This document shows, one piece after another, positions 39,628-47,177 of a DNA stretch of 64,000 nucleotides. The position numbers and the translations under genes are program-made. The notes beneath the pieces are model-generated. The model was not told the DNA's origin. It saw only the letters and a program-made list of their open reading frames with translations, and ran no database searches. Source of the stretch: Eutrophomonas brisbanensis (lineage in GTDB: Bacteria > Pseudomonadota > Gammaproteobacteria > Burkholderiales > Eutrophovitaceae); NCBI GenBank assembly GCA_038141705.1, contig JAYQIQ010000004.1:124001-188000 (forward strand). The letters run 5' to 3'. Each line of letters begins with the position of its first letter. Position 1 is the stretch's first letter.

Positions 39628-40758
39628 ATGGAAGAAACAAAAATAACGATAGCCGATAGTTTAGCGGAGATTAAATCTAGTGATTGGGACAGGCTAATCC
39701 GAAAAAATCCCACTGCAAGCTACGATTTTTTGCGCGCAATGGAAGTTTCTAACTGCGTTGGTGACGGCACCGGCTGGTATCCGGCGCATATCATCGCGCA
39801 TCAAGACAATAAGCTGATTGGCGCGATGCCCCTCTATATAAAATCGCACTCGTATGGGGAATATGTTTTTGATTGGGCTTGGGCTGACGCTTACCAACGA
39901 TCTGGCCTCGATTACTATCCAAAACTCTTATGCGCAATACCTTTTACGCCGGTTGGTGGCCCTCGGCTTTTAACTGACGATGAGCACACCAAGAGCCTCC
40001 TCATAAAATCTGCGATCCAATTTGCTGAAGCTAACGAGTTTTCATCATTTCATTGCTTATATCCAGCTGAAGACGAGAAGAATAGTTGGACTCAACAATC
40101 GATGATGAAACGTAAATCTTTTCAATTTCATTGGATGAATAAGGGTTACATCACATTTGACGAATTCCTATCTAGCATGAATCATCAAAAGCGGAAAAAG
40201 ATAAGACAGGAGCGAGAGAAACTTAGAAACCTTGGAATCTCTTTAGAAACGGTAAAAGGCAACCGAGCATCAGATAATGAGTGGAATTTTTTCTTTAAGT
40301 GTTATCAACAGACCTACCTTGAGCGCGGCTCGACGCCTTACTTAAATCAAAAATTTTTCGACTTGATCCGCTCATCGATGGGCGAGCACATTCTTCTCGT
40401 ATTTGCAAAATTCGAGGGCAATTTCGTTGCAAGCGCAATGAATATCATCGGAGACAATGTTATCTATGGCCGGTATTGGGGTTCTACCCGTTACATTCCT
40501 GGCTTACATTTCGAAGTTTGTTATTACCAAGCAATAGAATATGCGATAAAAAACGATATAGCTCGTTTTGAAGGAGGCGCGCAAGGAGAACATAAGTTGG
40601 CTCGAGGCTTAGAACCGGTTGAAACTGATTCTTATCACTGGTTGGCCCATCCACAATTCGCCGAAGCAGTGAGTTCATATCTCGAGCGAGAGAGCCCAGC
40701 TGTAGACAATCACGTTGGATCACTGCAAGTGCGATCGCCGTTTAAACGCCATTTATAA
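39628..40758 (+). CDS. COG3146/DUF482 family acyltransferase-like protein
   Basis: 376 residues. Family marks are the N-terminal WDRLIRKNPTASYDFLRAME, AWADAYQRSGLDYYPKL, FTPVGGPRLL, and the C-terminal FEGGAQGEHKLARGLEP. The fold is GNAT-like and related to FemAB peptidyl transferases; the true substrate is not known. It is divergent from nadE by 17 bases. Confidence 0.82.
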   Translation: MEETKITIADSLAEIKSSDWDRLIRKNPTASYDFLRAMEVSNCVGDGTGWYPAHIIAHQDNKLIGAMPLYIKSHSYGEYVFDWAWADAYQRSGLDYYPKLLCAIPFTPVGGPRLLTDDEHTKSLLIKSAIQFAEANEFSSFHCLYPAEDEKNSWTQQSMMKRKSFQFHWMNKGYITFDEFLSSMNHQKRKKIRQEREKLRNLGISLETVKGNRASDNEWNFFFKCYQQTYLERGSTPYLNQKFFDLIRSSMGEHILLVFAKFEGNFVASAMNIIGDNVIYGRYWGSTRYIPGLHFEVCYYQAIEYAIKNDIARFEGGAQGEHKLARGLEPVETDSYHWLAHPQFAEAVSSYLERESPAVDNHVGSLQVRSPFKRHL

Positions 40759-40816
40759 ACCTCTTAACATGATAAGATTTTCACACAGTAATGTTAGCCA
40801 TTAATCGGAGTATTGA

Positions 40817-41328
40817 GTGGTCTTTGGTTTCTACGATAACTTAACGTCTCGTCAGCAGAGCATATACCGTCAAAGCGACGAAATTAAATATCTCAGGCTA
40901 GCAGAAACTTCTCAACTCACGGCGCTGGCTAACGAACTCGTGGAAACGCTGCCGACTGAGAATAAAAAGGCTGTAGAAAAAATCTGCCAAACAATCGTTG
41001 ATACCATCAATAACCAATTCAATGCACCCCCACTAAAATTACAAGTACTTGCGGTACGCCCATCAGCAGACTGGGGGAACTCCACGGCCTATACCTCCCA
41101 GAAGACGATGGTGAACTTGCAAAAATTCAGGTTTGGATGCGGACAGCAAAAAATAAAAAAATCGTAGCTTTTAAAAGTTTTTTGCGGACTGTTCTCCACG
41201 AGCTGTGTCACCACTTGGACTACGAGCACTTCGGATTTCCGGCGACATTTCACACCGAAGGGTTTTACAGTAGAGAGTCGAGTTTATTTAAACAAATTTA
41301 TATACCAAAAGAAAACGCCGGCGATTAG
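40817..41328 (+). CDS. HExxH metalloprotein of unknown role, frame broken
   Basis: About 170 residues after repair. Start GTG with GGAG six bases before. The zinc-protease-type motif HELCHHLDYEH is followed by a third histidine in FHTEGFYSRESSLF, which could be a third metal ligand. No signal peptide, so likely cytoplasmic, in the style of SprT or ImmA/IrrE-like proteins. The frame slips at WGN; one more G in the run of five (41073-41077) gives WGELHGLYLPEDDGELAKIQ and the joined frame. The TAG stop falls in the loop of the terminator. Confidence 0.72.
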
Positions 41329-41340
41329 CCGGCGTTTTTT
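41312..41340 (+). terminator. Rho-independent terminator after the HExxH gene
   Basis: Stem AACGCCGGC (41314-41322) with GCCGGCGTT (41328-41336), five-base loop, then a T-run to 41340. The flanking A-run also lets it act, less well, for the convergent gene. Confidence 0.92.
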
Positions 41341-41357
41341 AATCTTTACCTCGTTTG

Positions 41358-41891
41358 CTAGTTCGCCTCAGGCTTACAAAAAGTCTGCAAAGTTTCATCG
41401 AAACACCAGTGTGTATTAAACCCATTATTTCTTACAACGCAATCGTATACATACTTCGACATTTCTTTGGTGAAATGGCAATTGCGATATTTATGCATCG
41501 TACGCTCTCTCTCAAACGTACCAACCACGTTCTCCTCACCCATTCGGGAAGCTCTGGTCCACTCCTCCTGCTCCGGAGCCGCATCGGTCTTGGTTTCTGT
41601 CTCGTTTTGAGCGACGATTACAACCAGATCCTGATTTGCTGAATTCCGATCCACATCTTTCTGGCAGCTTTTCTCCACAGTCGTGTTGAAGCACCAAAGG
41701 GTACTGAACCCATTATTCTCTACAATACACTCATGGACTTTTCGCCCCATTTCATTCGTCCACTCACACTGACTATACTGCGCAATGATTTGCTCCCTCC
41801 GAGCAGATCCGCCAGCAAACACGTCAACAGCGCTGACCGCAAAAGTGAGTAAAAAAACACTCGCCACCCCTAGCAACTTTTTTATTTTCAT
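41358..41891 (-). CDS. Exported protein with two tandem Cys4 repeats, unknown
   Basis: 177 residues with a signal peptide (cut near FAGGS). Two copies of a 35-residue unit follow: residues 42-76 and 138-172. Each has four cysteines with identical spacing (C42-C55-C67-C76 and C138-C151-C163-C172), and the shared core NNGF-S/N-T-x-WCF. The linker between them is acidic and Gln/Thr rich. No family is recognised; disulfide-bonded repeats in the periplasm or outside are likely. Ends 30 bases from the terminator of the neighbouring gene. Confidence 0.8.
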   Translation of the reverse strand: MKIKKLLGVASVFLLTFAVSAVDVFAGGSARREQIIAQYSQCEWTNEMGRKVHECIVENNGFSTLWCFNTTVEKSCQKDVDRNSANQDLVVIVAQNETETKTDAAPEQEEWTRASRMGEENVVGTFERERTMHKYRNCHFTKEMSKYVYDCVVRNNGFNTHWCFDETLQTFCKPEAN

Positions 41892-41927
41892 AAGCTTTTT
41901 TCCACTCTCATAATTGACTTAAATCGG

Positions 41928-42335
41928 TTACTGACCAAATACAAAACGAATCCGAAGATATCTTCTGCCAGTCAGATCTTTTGTTTCAACAATTTGCTCA
42001 CCATCGTAGGACGCCTCAATCGTGTACCTACCCCCAACCACATCCACGAAAAACAACGGACCCTTGGAGTCATCCTCGATCAAAACGTTCCCCGAAACAT
42101 CAAGAACTCTCACTCGAACTCCTCTCAAAGGCGCCGCGGTCTTTTTGGAAACAAATACCAAGTGCATGGGAAACCTAGGGGCCATATCATCCAGTTCCTT
42201 CCGCTCGGCCTCCTCAACCCCCCCAGAAACATAACGATTACCACCTTGCTTGAGTATTTCTGGAGCCGCCATCACAGGCACAGAAAACCACGCCAACCAA
42301 CAAATCAACGCTATTCTTCTTAACTTGTAGAACAA
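41928..42335 (-). CDS. Exported protein with carboxypeptidase-regulatory-like fold, unknown
   Basis: 135 residues. A signal peptide (ALICWLAWFSVPVMAAPE) precedes a segment typed by PLRGVRVRVLDVSGNVLIE and GGRYTIEASYDGEQ, which resembles the small beta-sandwich used in carboxypeptidase-regulatory or transthyretin-like proteins. It lies 36 bases before the Cys4-repeat gene and is likely co-transcribed with it. Confidence 0.75.
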   Translation of the reverse strand: MFYKLRRIALICWLAWFSVPVMAAPEILKQGGNRYVSGGVEEAERKELDDMAPRFPMHLVFVSKKTAAPLRGVRVRVLDVSGNVLIEDDSKGPLFFVDVVGGRYTIEASYDGEQIVETKDLTGRRYLRIRFVFGQ

Positions 42336-42376
42336 AACTTTCTCCTAAAACACCAAACTCTTAGACCCGAATTATG

Positions 42377-43591
42377 TCAGGTATTCGAGTTCAATTTCGA
42401 TTGTGTACCGGATTCTACGACTCGTTCAAAAACGTTTGCGTCACCAAATCCCCCAGCTTTCGTAATTAAGGTCAATTCACGACCACAGTACTCAAAACTT
42501 GAAACCGGAATGCCGGGCATCAAATTTCCGTGCAGGGCAATTACACTCGCCCCTGCTTCGCGAAGTATAGCGAGCGCGGTATCCCCACCGGTCGCAAACA
42601 CCGCATCGACTCCAGATGCTCCAACTATTTTTAAAGCTGACTGAGCTAGCGCACTCGCAACAGCGCTAGAGCCCTTCTCCACCTCACCCTTCGAGGCAGC
42701 AAGCACCAGGGCTCGTTCGATAGCTAGATGTACCTCCGAATAAACCCCATTGGGCGCATAAACAACAGCGCCTGTAAATTTTTTGGAAAACTCGTCGATC
42801 TGTAAACTAGCACGCTCTGATCTAGAACCAACCACAAACAAGAATCGATCAACCTTCTTCCGACTCCGCTCTACCGTCTGATTCTCACCTAGCAGTCTCG
42901 CCAGCTGTGATCCAACCCCAGATGAGCCTACCAAGATATTAAGCTTTGGATGTTTAACAAAAAATTCTGCAGCTCTCTGTAAATCCGAATTGTTTTCCGA
43001 GTCAAAAATAAACGCCGTGCTTGACCTTGACTTGGGGGTCACTCCTTCTCCCGCTGGAATCAAAACCACGTGCTCGAAAATTGAATTTTCGAATATTTCC
43101 GTTAACAATTGCGACGGGGCTGGACTTAGAGCATCACGAACAAATTGTGTTTGGCCCAGTGGCACATTATCCACCAACACTTCACCACCTCGAACCGTTC
43201 GGCCTTGCTCTGGGAAAGCAGGCGCAAAACAGAGACTCGAAGCGGAAAAATACGATGCAGCAGCAGCGCTTTCCACCACAACATTCCCACGCATCGTGGA
43301 GTCTATTTTTTTAAAAATAAAACTAAAACTTCCAGAATCGATTTGTCTGAGGCAGCTTTCCAACCTCGACACAGCGTCTGATGGAGATAGATGACGTGAT
43401 TCGGTGTTTATCGCGAGAACCTCGGCGTCCTCGATATCGACCTTATCAGGAAATGCGTCTGGGTCGACGATGGCCTTCACCCGAAAACCGTGGTCACAAA
43501 AAGGTCCCGCAGCGTCCAGAGTCCCAGTCAGGTCATCAGCAATGATCAGGATCCTACGAATACCAGAGGCGATCTCGCTAACCGCCACCAC
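42377..43591 (-). CDS. Four-carbon acid sugar kinase (DUF1537)
   Basis: 404 residues. The N-terminal substrate-binding domain begins RRILIIADDLTGTLDAAGPF, with the sugar-binding and aspartate motif of the family; the C-terminal nucleotide-binding domain ends with VFATGGDTALAILREAG and LITKAGGFGDAN. Known members (OtnK, DtnK, LtnK) phosphorylate erythronate or threonate at C4. It overlaps the pdxA2 gene by 14 bases, the pair seen in D-threonate use, so a DtnK role is the best guess. Confidence 0.9.
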   Translation of the reverse strand: MVAVSEIASGIRRILIIADDLTGTLDAAGPFCDHGFRVKAIVDPDAFPDKVDIEDAEVLAINTESRHLSPSDAVSRLESCLRQIDSGSFSFIFKKIDSTMRGNVVVESAAAASYFSASSLCFAPAFPEQGRTVRGGEVLVDNVPLGQTQFVRDALSPAPSQLLTEIFENSIFEHVVLIPAGEGVTPKSRSSTAFIFDSENNSDLQRAAEFFVKHPKLNILVGSSGVGSQLARLLGENQTVERSRKKVDRFLFVVGSRSERASLQIDEFSKKFTGAVVYAPNGVYSEVHLAIERALVLAASKGEVEKGSSAVASALAQSALKIVGASGVDAVFATGGDTALAILREAGASVIALHGNLMPGIPVSSFEYCGRELTLITKAGGFGDANVFERVVESGTQSKLNSNT

Positions 43592-44561
43592 CAGCTACCA
43601 TTTTTAGCGCATAAGAAATCGCAGCCTTCATATTTGTATTGTTTGCTATCCCCTTCCAAGCAATATCAAAGGCCGTCCCATGATCGACTGATGTTCTATA
43701 AATCGGCAAACCCAGGCTCACATTCACGGTTTCATCAAAGGCAATTAACTTGGTCGGGATATGACCTTGATCATGATATTGAGCAACAACCAAATCAAAT
43801 TCCCCCTTGAGGGCTCGATAAAACACCGTATCACCTGAAATAGGTCCAACGGCATCGATACCTTCAGCTCTCGCAAGCTCAATCGCCGGGGCAATACGAT
43901 CTGACTCCTCGGTCCCAAACAAACCGCCCTCTCCACAATGTGGGTTTAGACCCGCAACAGCGATACGTGGTTTTGAGACACCAATTTTTTTGAAGTGCTC
44001 ATTTCCAATTCGGATTGTATCCAAGACACGTTGTGTACTTGGGCGCTCAGCTGCGTTTTTGAGTGATGTATGAGTTGTCACATGAATCGCGCTAAGTTTT
44101 GGACCAGCCAAGAGCATGAATGAAGACTTGGCACCGGTTAGATGCGCGAGAAGCTCGGTATGCCCATCATATTTGTGTCCCGCCATGTGCATCGCCGCCT
44201 TATTCAAAGGCGCCGTCACTATCACGGATATATCACCATCCAAATTCAACTGTACGGCTTTCTCAACATACCGGTAAGCTGCCTCACCACTAGCAGCGGT
44301 AACCTGTCCGTCCACAATATCCGACTCGCCAGTAGTTTCAACATATGCGACTGGCACCACTCCATTTTTTACATCTAGATTTTCCTCGAAGACTAACTTT
44401 GCGCCGAGTAAATCATTTGCCCTTTCTAGGCGCGGGAGATTTCCGATAACCACTGAATTGCTGCGATCACGCTCAGACATCTCAAGAAGGGTCTTAACGA
44501 TAATTTCTGGGCCTATCCCTGCAGGATCCCCCATCGTGATGCCGATTCGTTTCGATCTCAA
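43578..44561 (-). CDS. pdxA2: PdxA2-type 4-phospho-sugar-acid dehydrogenase
   Basis: 327 residues. PdxA family: GITMGDPAGIGPEIIVK at the N-terminus, the metal-binding histidines in HTELLAHLTG and the loop HVTTHTSLK, and VAQYHDQGHIPTKLIAF. Paralogues next to DUF1537 kinases oxidise and decarboxylate 4-phospho-threonate or -erythronate to dihydroxyacetone phosphate, rather than act in vitamin B6 synthesis. The context supports that reading. Confidence 0.9.
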   Translation of the reverse strand: MRSKRIGITMGDPAGIGPEIIVKTLLEMSERDRSNSVVIGNLPRLERANDLLGAKLVFEENLDVKNGVVPVAYVETTGESDIVDGQVTAASGEAAYRYVEKAVQLNLDGDISVIVTAPLNKAAMHMAGHKYDGHTELLAHLTGAKSSFMLLAGPKLSAIHVTTHTSLKNAAERPSTQRVLDTIRIGNEHFKKIGVSKPRIAVAGLNPHCGEGGLFGTEESDRIAPAIELARAEGIDAVGPISGDTVFYRALKGEFDLVVAQYHDQGHIPTKLIAFDETVNVSLGLPIYRTSVDHGTAFDIAWKGIANNTNMKAAISYALKMVAGGGG

Positions 44562-44603
44562 CGTATTCTTCCTTTTTTTATTGATGAATTGAGGCGTGAA
44601 CCA

Positions 44604-45531
44604 TTAAAACGGATTGTTCGCCGCCAGCGCCTCAAGTTTTTCCGATGAACATGCGATCCGAACCTCAGATCCCCTCGCTAGATCACCTCCGCACTTCTCG
44701 ATAATCTCGGCAGCTTGCTCTACCAACTGAAGGATTTGTACGCTCACAACCAAATCTCGCATCTTCAAGCCCCACTCGAATATGACCTCCTTCCGCGATC
44801 ACTCTTGGAATCAACGGCATGATATCCACATCGAGTCCGGATGCCATCCAGTTACAGCCCGGAGCCACCTTATCTAGTAAGTTTAAATACGCTGTCAGGC
44901 TGAAGTCCTCCGGCGGAAAACCGAAAGTGAATCCAGAGCTAAACATCAATCGATAGATCGGATCAGGAGTACTCTCCCTCCAATGTAAACTCGCTCCTAA
45001 TCGAATAAACCCGGGTTCATAAATTGCATAGCTTGGGTGTATGCCGTACTGCCTTGCTATAGACAACCCATGCCTGACATCTGCTTCATGATTGAGGTAA
45101 ACGTAACCCGGCCTATCCTCTTTTAGCTGGTCGTAGTGCGTGATGTTGCATGAGCCTGGGTCCAGAACAGTCCACTCCACGAGACCATCCTTCGCTAGTT
45201 CCTCGATGTGCGCATAACGATCGACAGCACTACTGCCCTCGGCGATTCGATTCATTCCGGGAGCAGGCACGGTCGGATACACAATCGCATCCACTTTAGA
45301 TCGGATCTCAGTAATAATTTTTTTATAAGTTTCCGCATCATCTTTTTGTTGGCCAGTGCTCTCGTCATACGCGTGAATGTGTACGATCGCCGCACCAGCT
45401 TTTACACAGTCGATCCCTTGACGCACGATCTCTTCAACAGAAACTGGAATACCAGGCTGCTTTGTTCGCGTCCAAGGCCCGTTGAGCCCAACCTCTAACC
45501 ATGTCTTTTGAGTTACGTCTATCATCATCAA
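44604..45531 (-). CDS. Beta-keto acid cleavage enzyme (BKACE, DUF849), frame broken
   Basis: About 308 residues after repair. The TIM-barrel BKACE family cleaves a beta-keto acid with acetyl-CoA. Visible marks are AAIVHIHAYDESTG (zinc histidines), YPTVPAPGMNR, NWMASGLDVD and GGHIRVGLEDARF. The frame slips after RTNP; removing one T near 44730 gives QLVEQAAEIIEKCGG and EVRIACSSEKLEAL to the stop at 44604-44606. It lies 16 bases after the FAH-family gene. Confidence 0.87.
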
Positions 45532-45547
45532 CCTTTAATTTACTTAT

Positions 45548-46246
45548 TTACTCAGAACCAACGATATCAACCTGCAGACCAGGAAATCCCTCCACGGTTG
45601 CAATAAGCCTATCGCCTGGATTTACTGCTCCAACCCCCGCTGGGGTCCCCGTAAAAATTAAGTCTCCTGGTTGAAGCGTATAAAAATTAGAGAGAATCGA
45701 AATAATCTCGGGTATCGACCAAATCATATCTTTTAGGTCGCCACGCTGACGGATCTCACCATTCAAGCTCAACGAAATGGCTCCCGCGTTTGGATGCTTT
45801 TCACCCGCACGCACCGGTTGAATCGAGCTGATGGGCGCAGACTGCTCGAAGGACTTGCCAAAATCCCAAGGTCGGCTCAAGCGCTTCGCATCCGCCTGAA
45901 GGTCCCGCCTCGTGAGATCGATTCCTACTGCATAACCAAAAACACATTCGAACGCATCTGCGACTTCGATCGATCGACCACCCTTCCCTAGGGCCACAAC
46001 CAACTCGACCTCGTGATGCAAATCTTCGGTCGAGGGCGGATATATAACCCTCCCTCCCTCGGGCACGAGCGAGTCTAGAGACTTCAAAAAGAAAAATGGC
46101 GGTTCGCGATCGGGATCGTTGCCCATCTCCCGAGCATGCTCAGCATAATTACGGCCTACGCAGAATATTCGATGCGCGGGAAATACATCGCGCGACCCAA
46201 CGACGGGCAGCACGGGTTTTGGAATTTGAGAAAAAACAAAGTTCAT
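45548..46246 (-). CDS. Fumarylacetoacetate hydrolase family protein
   Basis: 232 residues. The family core reads FCVGRNYAEHAREMGND, then HHEVELVVALGKGG with the metal-binding glutamates, and GYAVGIDLTRRDLQ, SIPEIISILSNFYTLQPGDL and FTGTPAGVG. These proteins hydrolyse or decarboxylate small 2-keto or acylpyruvate-type acids; the substrate here is probably an intermediate of the C4-acid route. First gene of the operon. Confidence 0.88.
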   Translation of the reverse strand: MNFVFSQIPKPVLPVVGSRDVFPAHRIFCVGRNYAEHAREMGNDPDREPPFFFLKSLDSLVPEGGRVIYPPSTEDLHHEVELVVALGKGGRSIEVADAFECVFGYAVGIDLTRRDLQADAKRLSRPWDFGKSFEQSAPISSIQPVRAGEKHPNAGAISLSLNGEIRQRGDLKDMIWSIPEIISILSNFYTLQPGDLIFTGTPAGVGAVNPGDRLIATVEGFPGLQVDIVGSE

Positions 46247-46299
46247 CAGCTATCGGTAACGAATGTGAAATTTATGTGCTGGATTGTGAACTGTAAATC

Positions 46300-46318
46300 A
46301 AAAAAGGCGTAATCGCCC
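46300..46318 (-). terminator. Weak terminator after the ferredoxin gene
   Basis: On the minus strand GGCG-ATTA-CGCC is followed by six T. The stem is only four pairs, so it may be partial. It separates the ferredoxin from the FAH operon. Confidence 0.5.
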
Positions 46319-46374
46319 TCCCACTAAAAACGTTGGCATTATTGCATACGAGTGGTCGAACCTGACCAAAGAAA

Positions 46375-46704
46375 TTAGTCCAAGCCGAAATTATTTAGTC
46401 TTTTGACCCAAACATTACTTTTGGGTACCGCGCGACATGTAAGTATGGCGCCGTCGTTACGCTCTTCCGTTGACAAAGCACTCGGGCTATAAACCATGAG
46501 ATCGACTTCACCCGATAAAAGCTTGCATTTGCATTTTCCGCAATCGCCGCTCCGGCATTGATAGGCAAGCCGCATCCCGCGCCGCAAAATCGCCGTCAAG
46601 ATGGTGTCGCCCGGACCCACTTCCACCGACATCACCTGATCATCAATTTTTATTTCGTATACCAAAATTTTTTTGTATTGAAGAGTTATGTTCGAAGGTT
46701 CCAA
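46375..46704 (-). CDS. Plant-type [2Fe-2S] ferredoxin domain protein
   Basis: About 109 residues from a TTG start; no ATG is better, so the exact start is open. Ligands are in YQCRSGDCGKCKC and, distant, LTCRAVP: the CxxxxCxxC plus C arrangement. The surrounding LAYQCRSGDCG and DGAILTC pattern is typical of stand-alone ferredoxins or the ferredoxin part of oxygenase reductases. No reductase or oxygenase gene adjoins it. It may transfer electrons to an enzyme outside the window. Confidence 0.82.
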   Translation of the reverse strand: MEPSNITLQYKKILVYEIKIDDQVMSVEVGPGDTILTAILRRGMRLAYQCRSGDCGKCKCKLLSGEVDLMVYSPSALSTEERNDGAILTCRAVPKSNVWVKRLNNFGLD

Positions 46705-47177
46705 TATAGATCACAAAAAGCACAATATCATGCGTTTTTTAAGGACCCTAAACTACTATATAAGCAAAATATTAAGCATTGGATTTAATCCTCACTTTAT
46801 GGGCTCTAAAACTTAGCTTGACTAACCCCTCAGCCACATATGAGCCCCTATGCATAACTTATTTTCATGTGCAGGAATAAGGACAACAAAATCGGCCTTA
46901 AATTGCAAAAAAAGTATTGCGAAGCACAACAAAAACTTCACAAAAATTAAGCGTTTTCAATCGCCTTACAAACCTAAATTGCTTGCAAAGCTTTAAGACC
47001 CCGTCTAAATTACCACTAGGTGTTCTGAAAGTTAGTAGATGGTTCGGTATCTCGAGACCAATTAAGAAGTTTCTAGTATCAAATCTGAAGTAGCTCCGCA
47101 GAATTTCCAATATAAGTAGTTAACGGTTTATTTATTCGCGAATAAATCAATTTTGTTTAATTTTTTGGGAGAGAGTT
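46705..47177. other. 473-base non-coding gap before the PQQ dehydrogenase gene
   Basis: No convincing gene is seen. It is A+T rich, includes an 18-base palindrome at 47130-47147 and the ribosome site GGGAGAGAG before the dehydrogenase ATG. A 70-codon minus-strand frame at 46898-47110 looks like chance. The gap most likely holds the promoter and control region of the dehydrogenase gene. Confidence 0.6.
47130..47147. promoter_or_regulatory. Perfect 18-base palindrome, possible operator of the PQQ dehydrogenase gene
   Basis: ATTTATTCGCGAATAAAT reads the same on both strands and ends 30 bases before the dehydrogenase ATG. No known regulator site is recognised. Its length and place suit a dimeric repressor or activator. 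Confidence 0.5.

Noticed and set aside
47050..47057. TCTCGAGA palindrome upstream of the PQQ gene
   Set aside because: Only eight bases with poor flanks; expected by chance.
46898..47110. 70-codon minus-strand frame in the gap before the PQQ dehydrogenase
   Set aside because: It has no ribosome site or family likeness and sits in an A+T-rich control region; judged to be chance.
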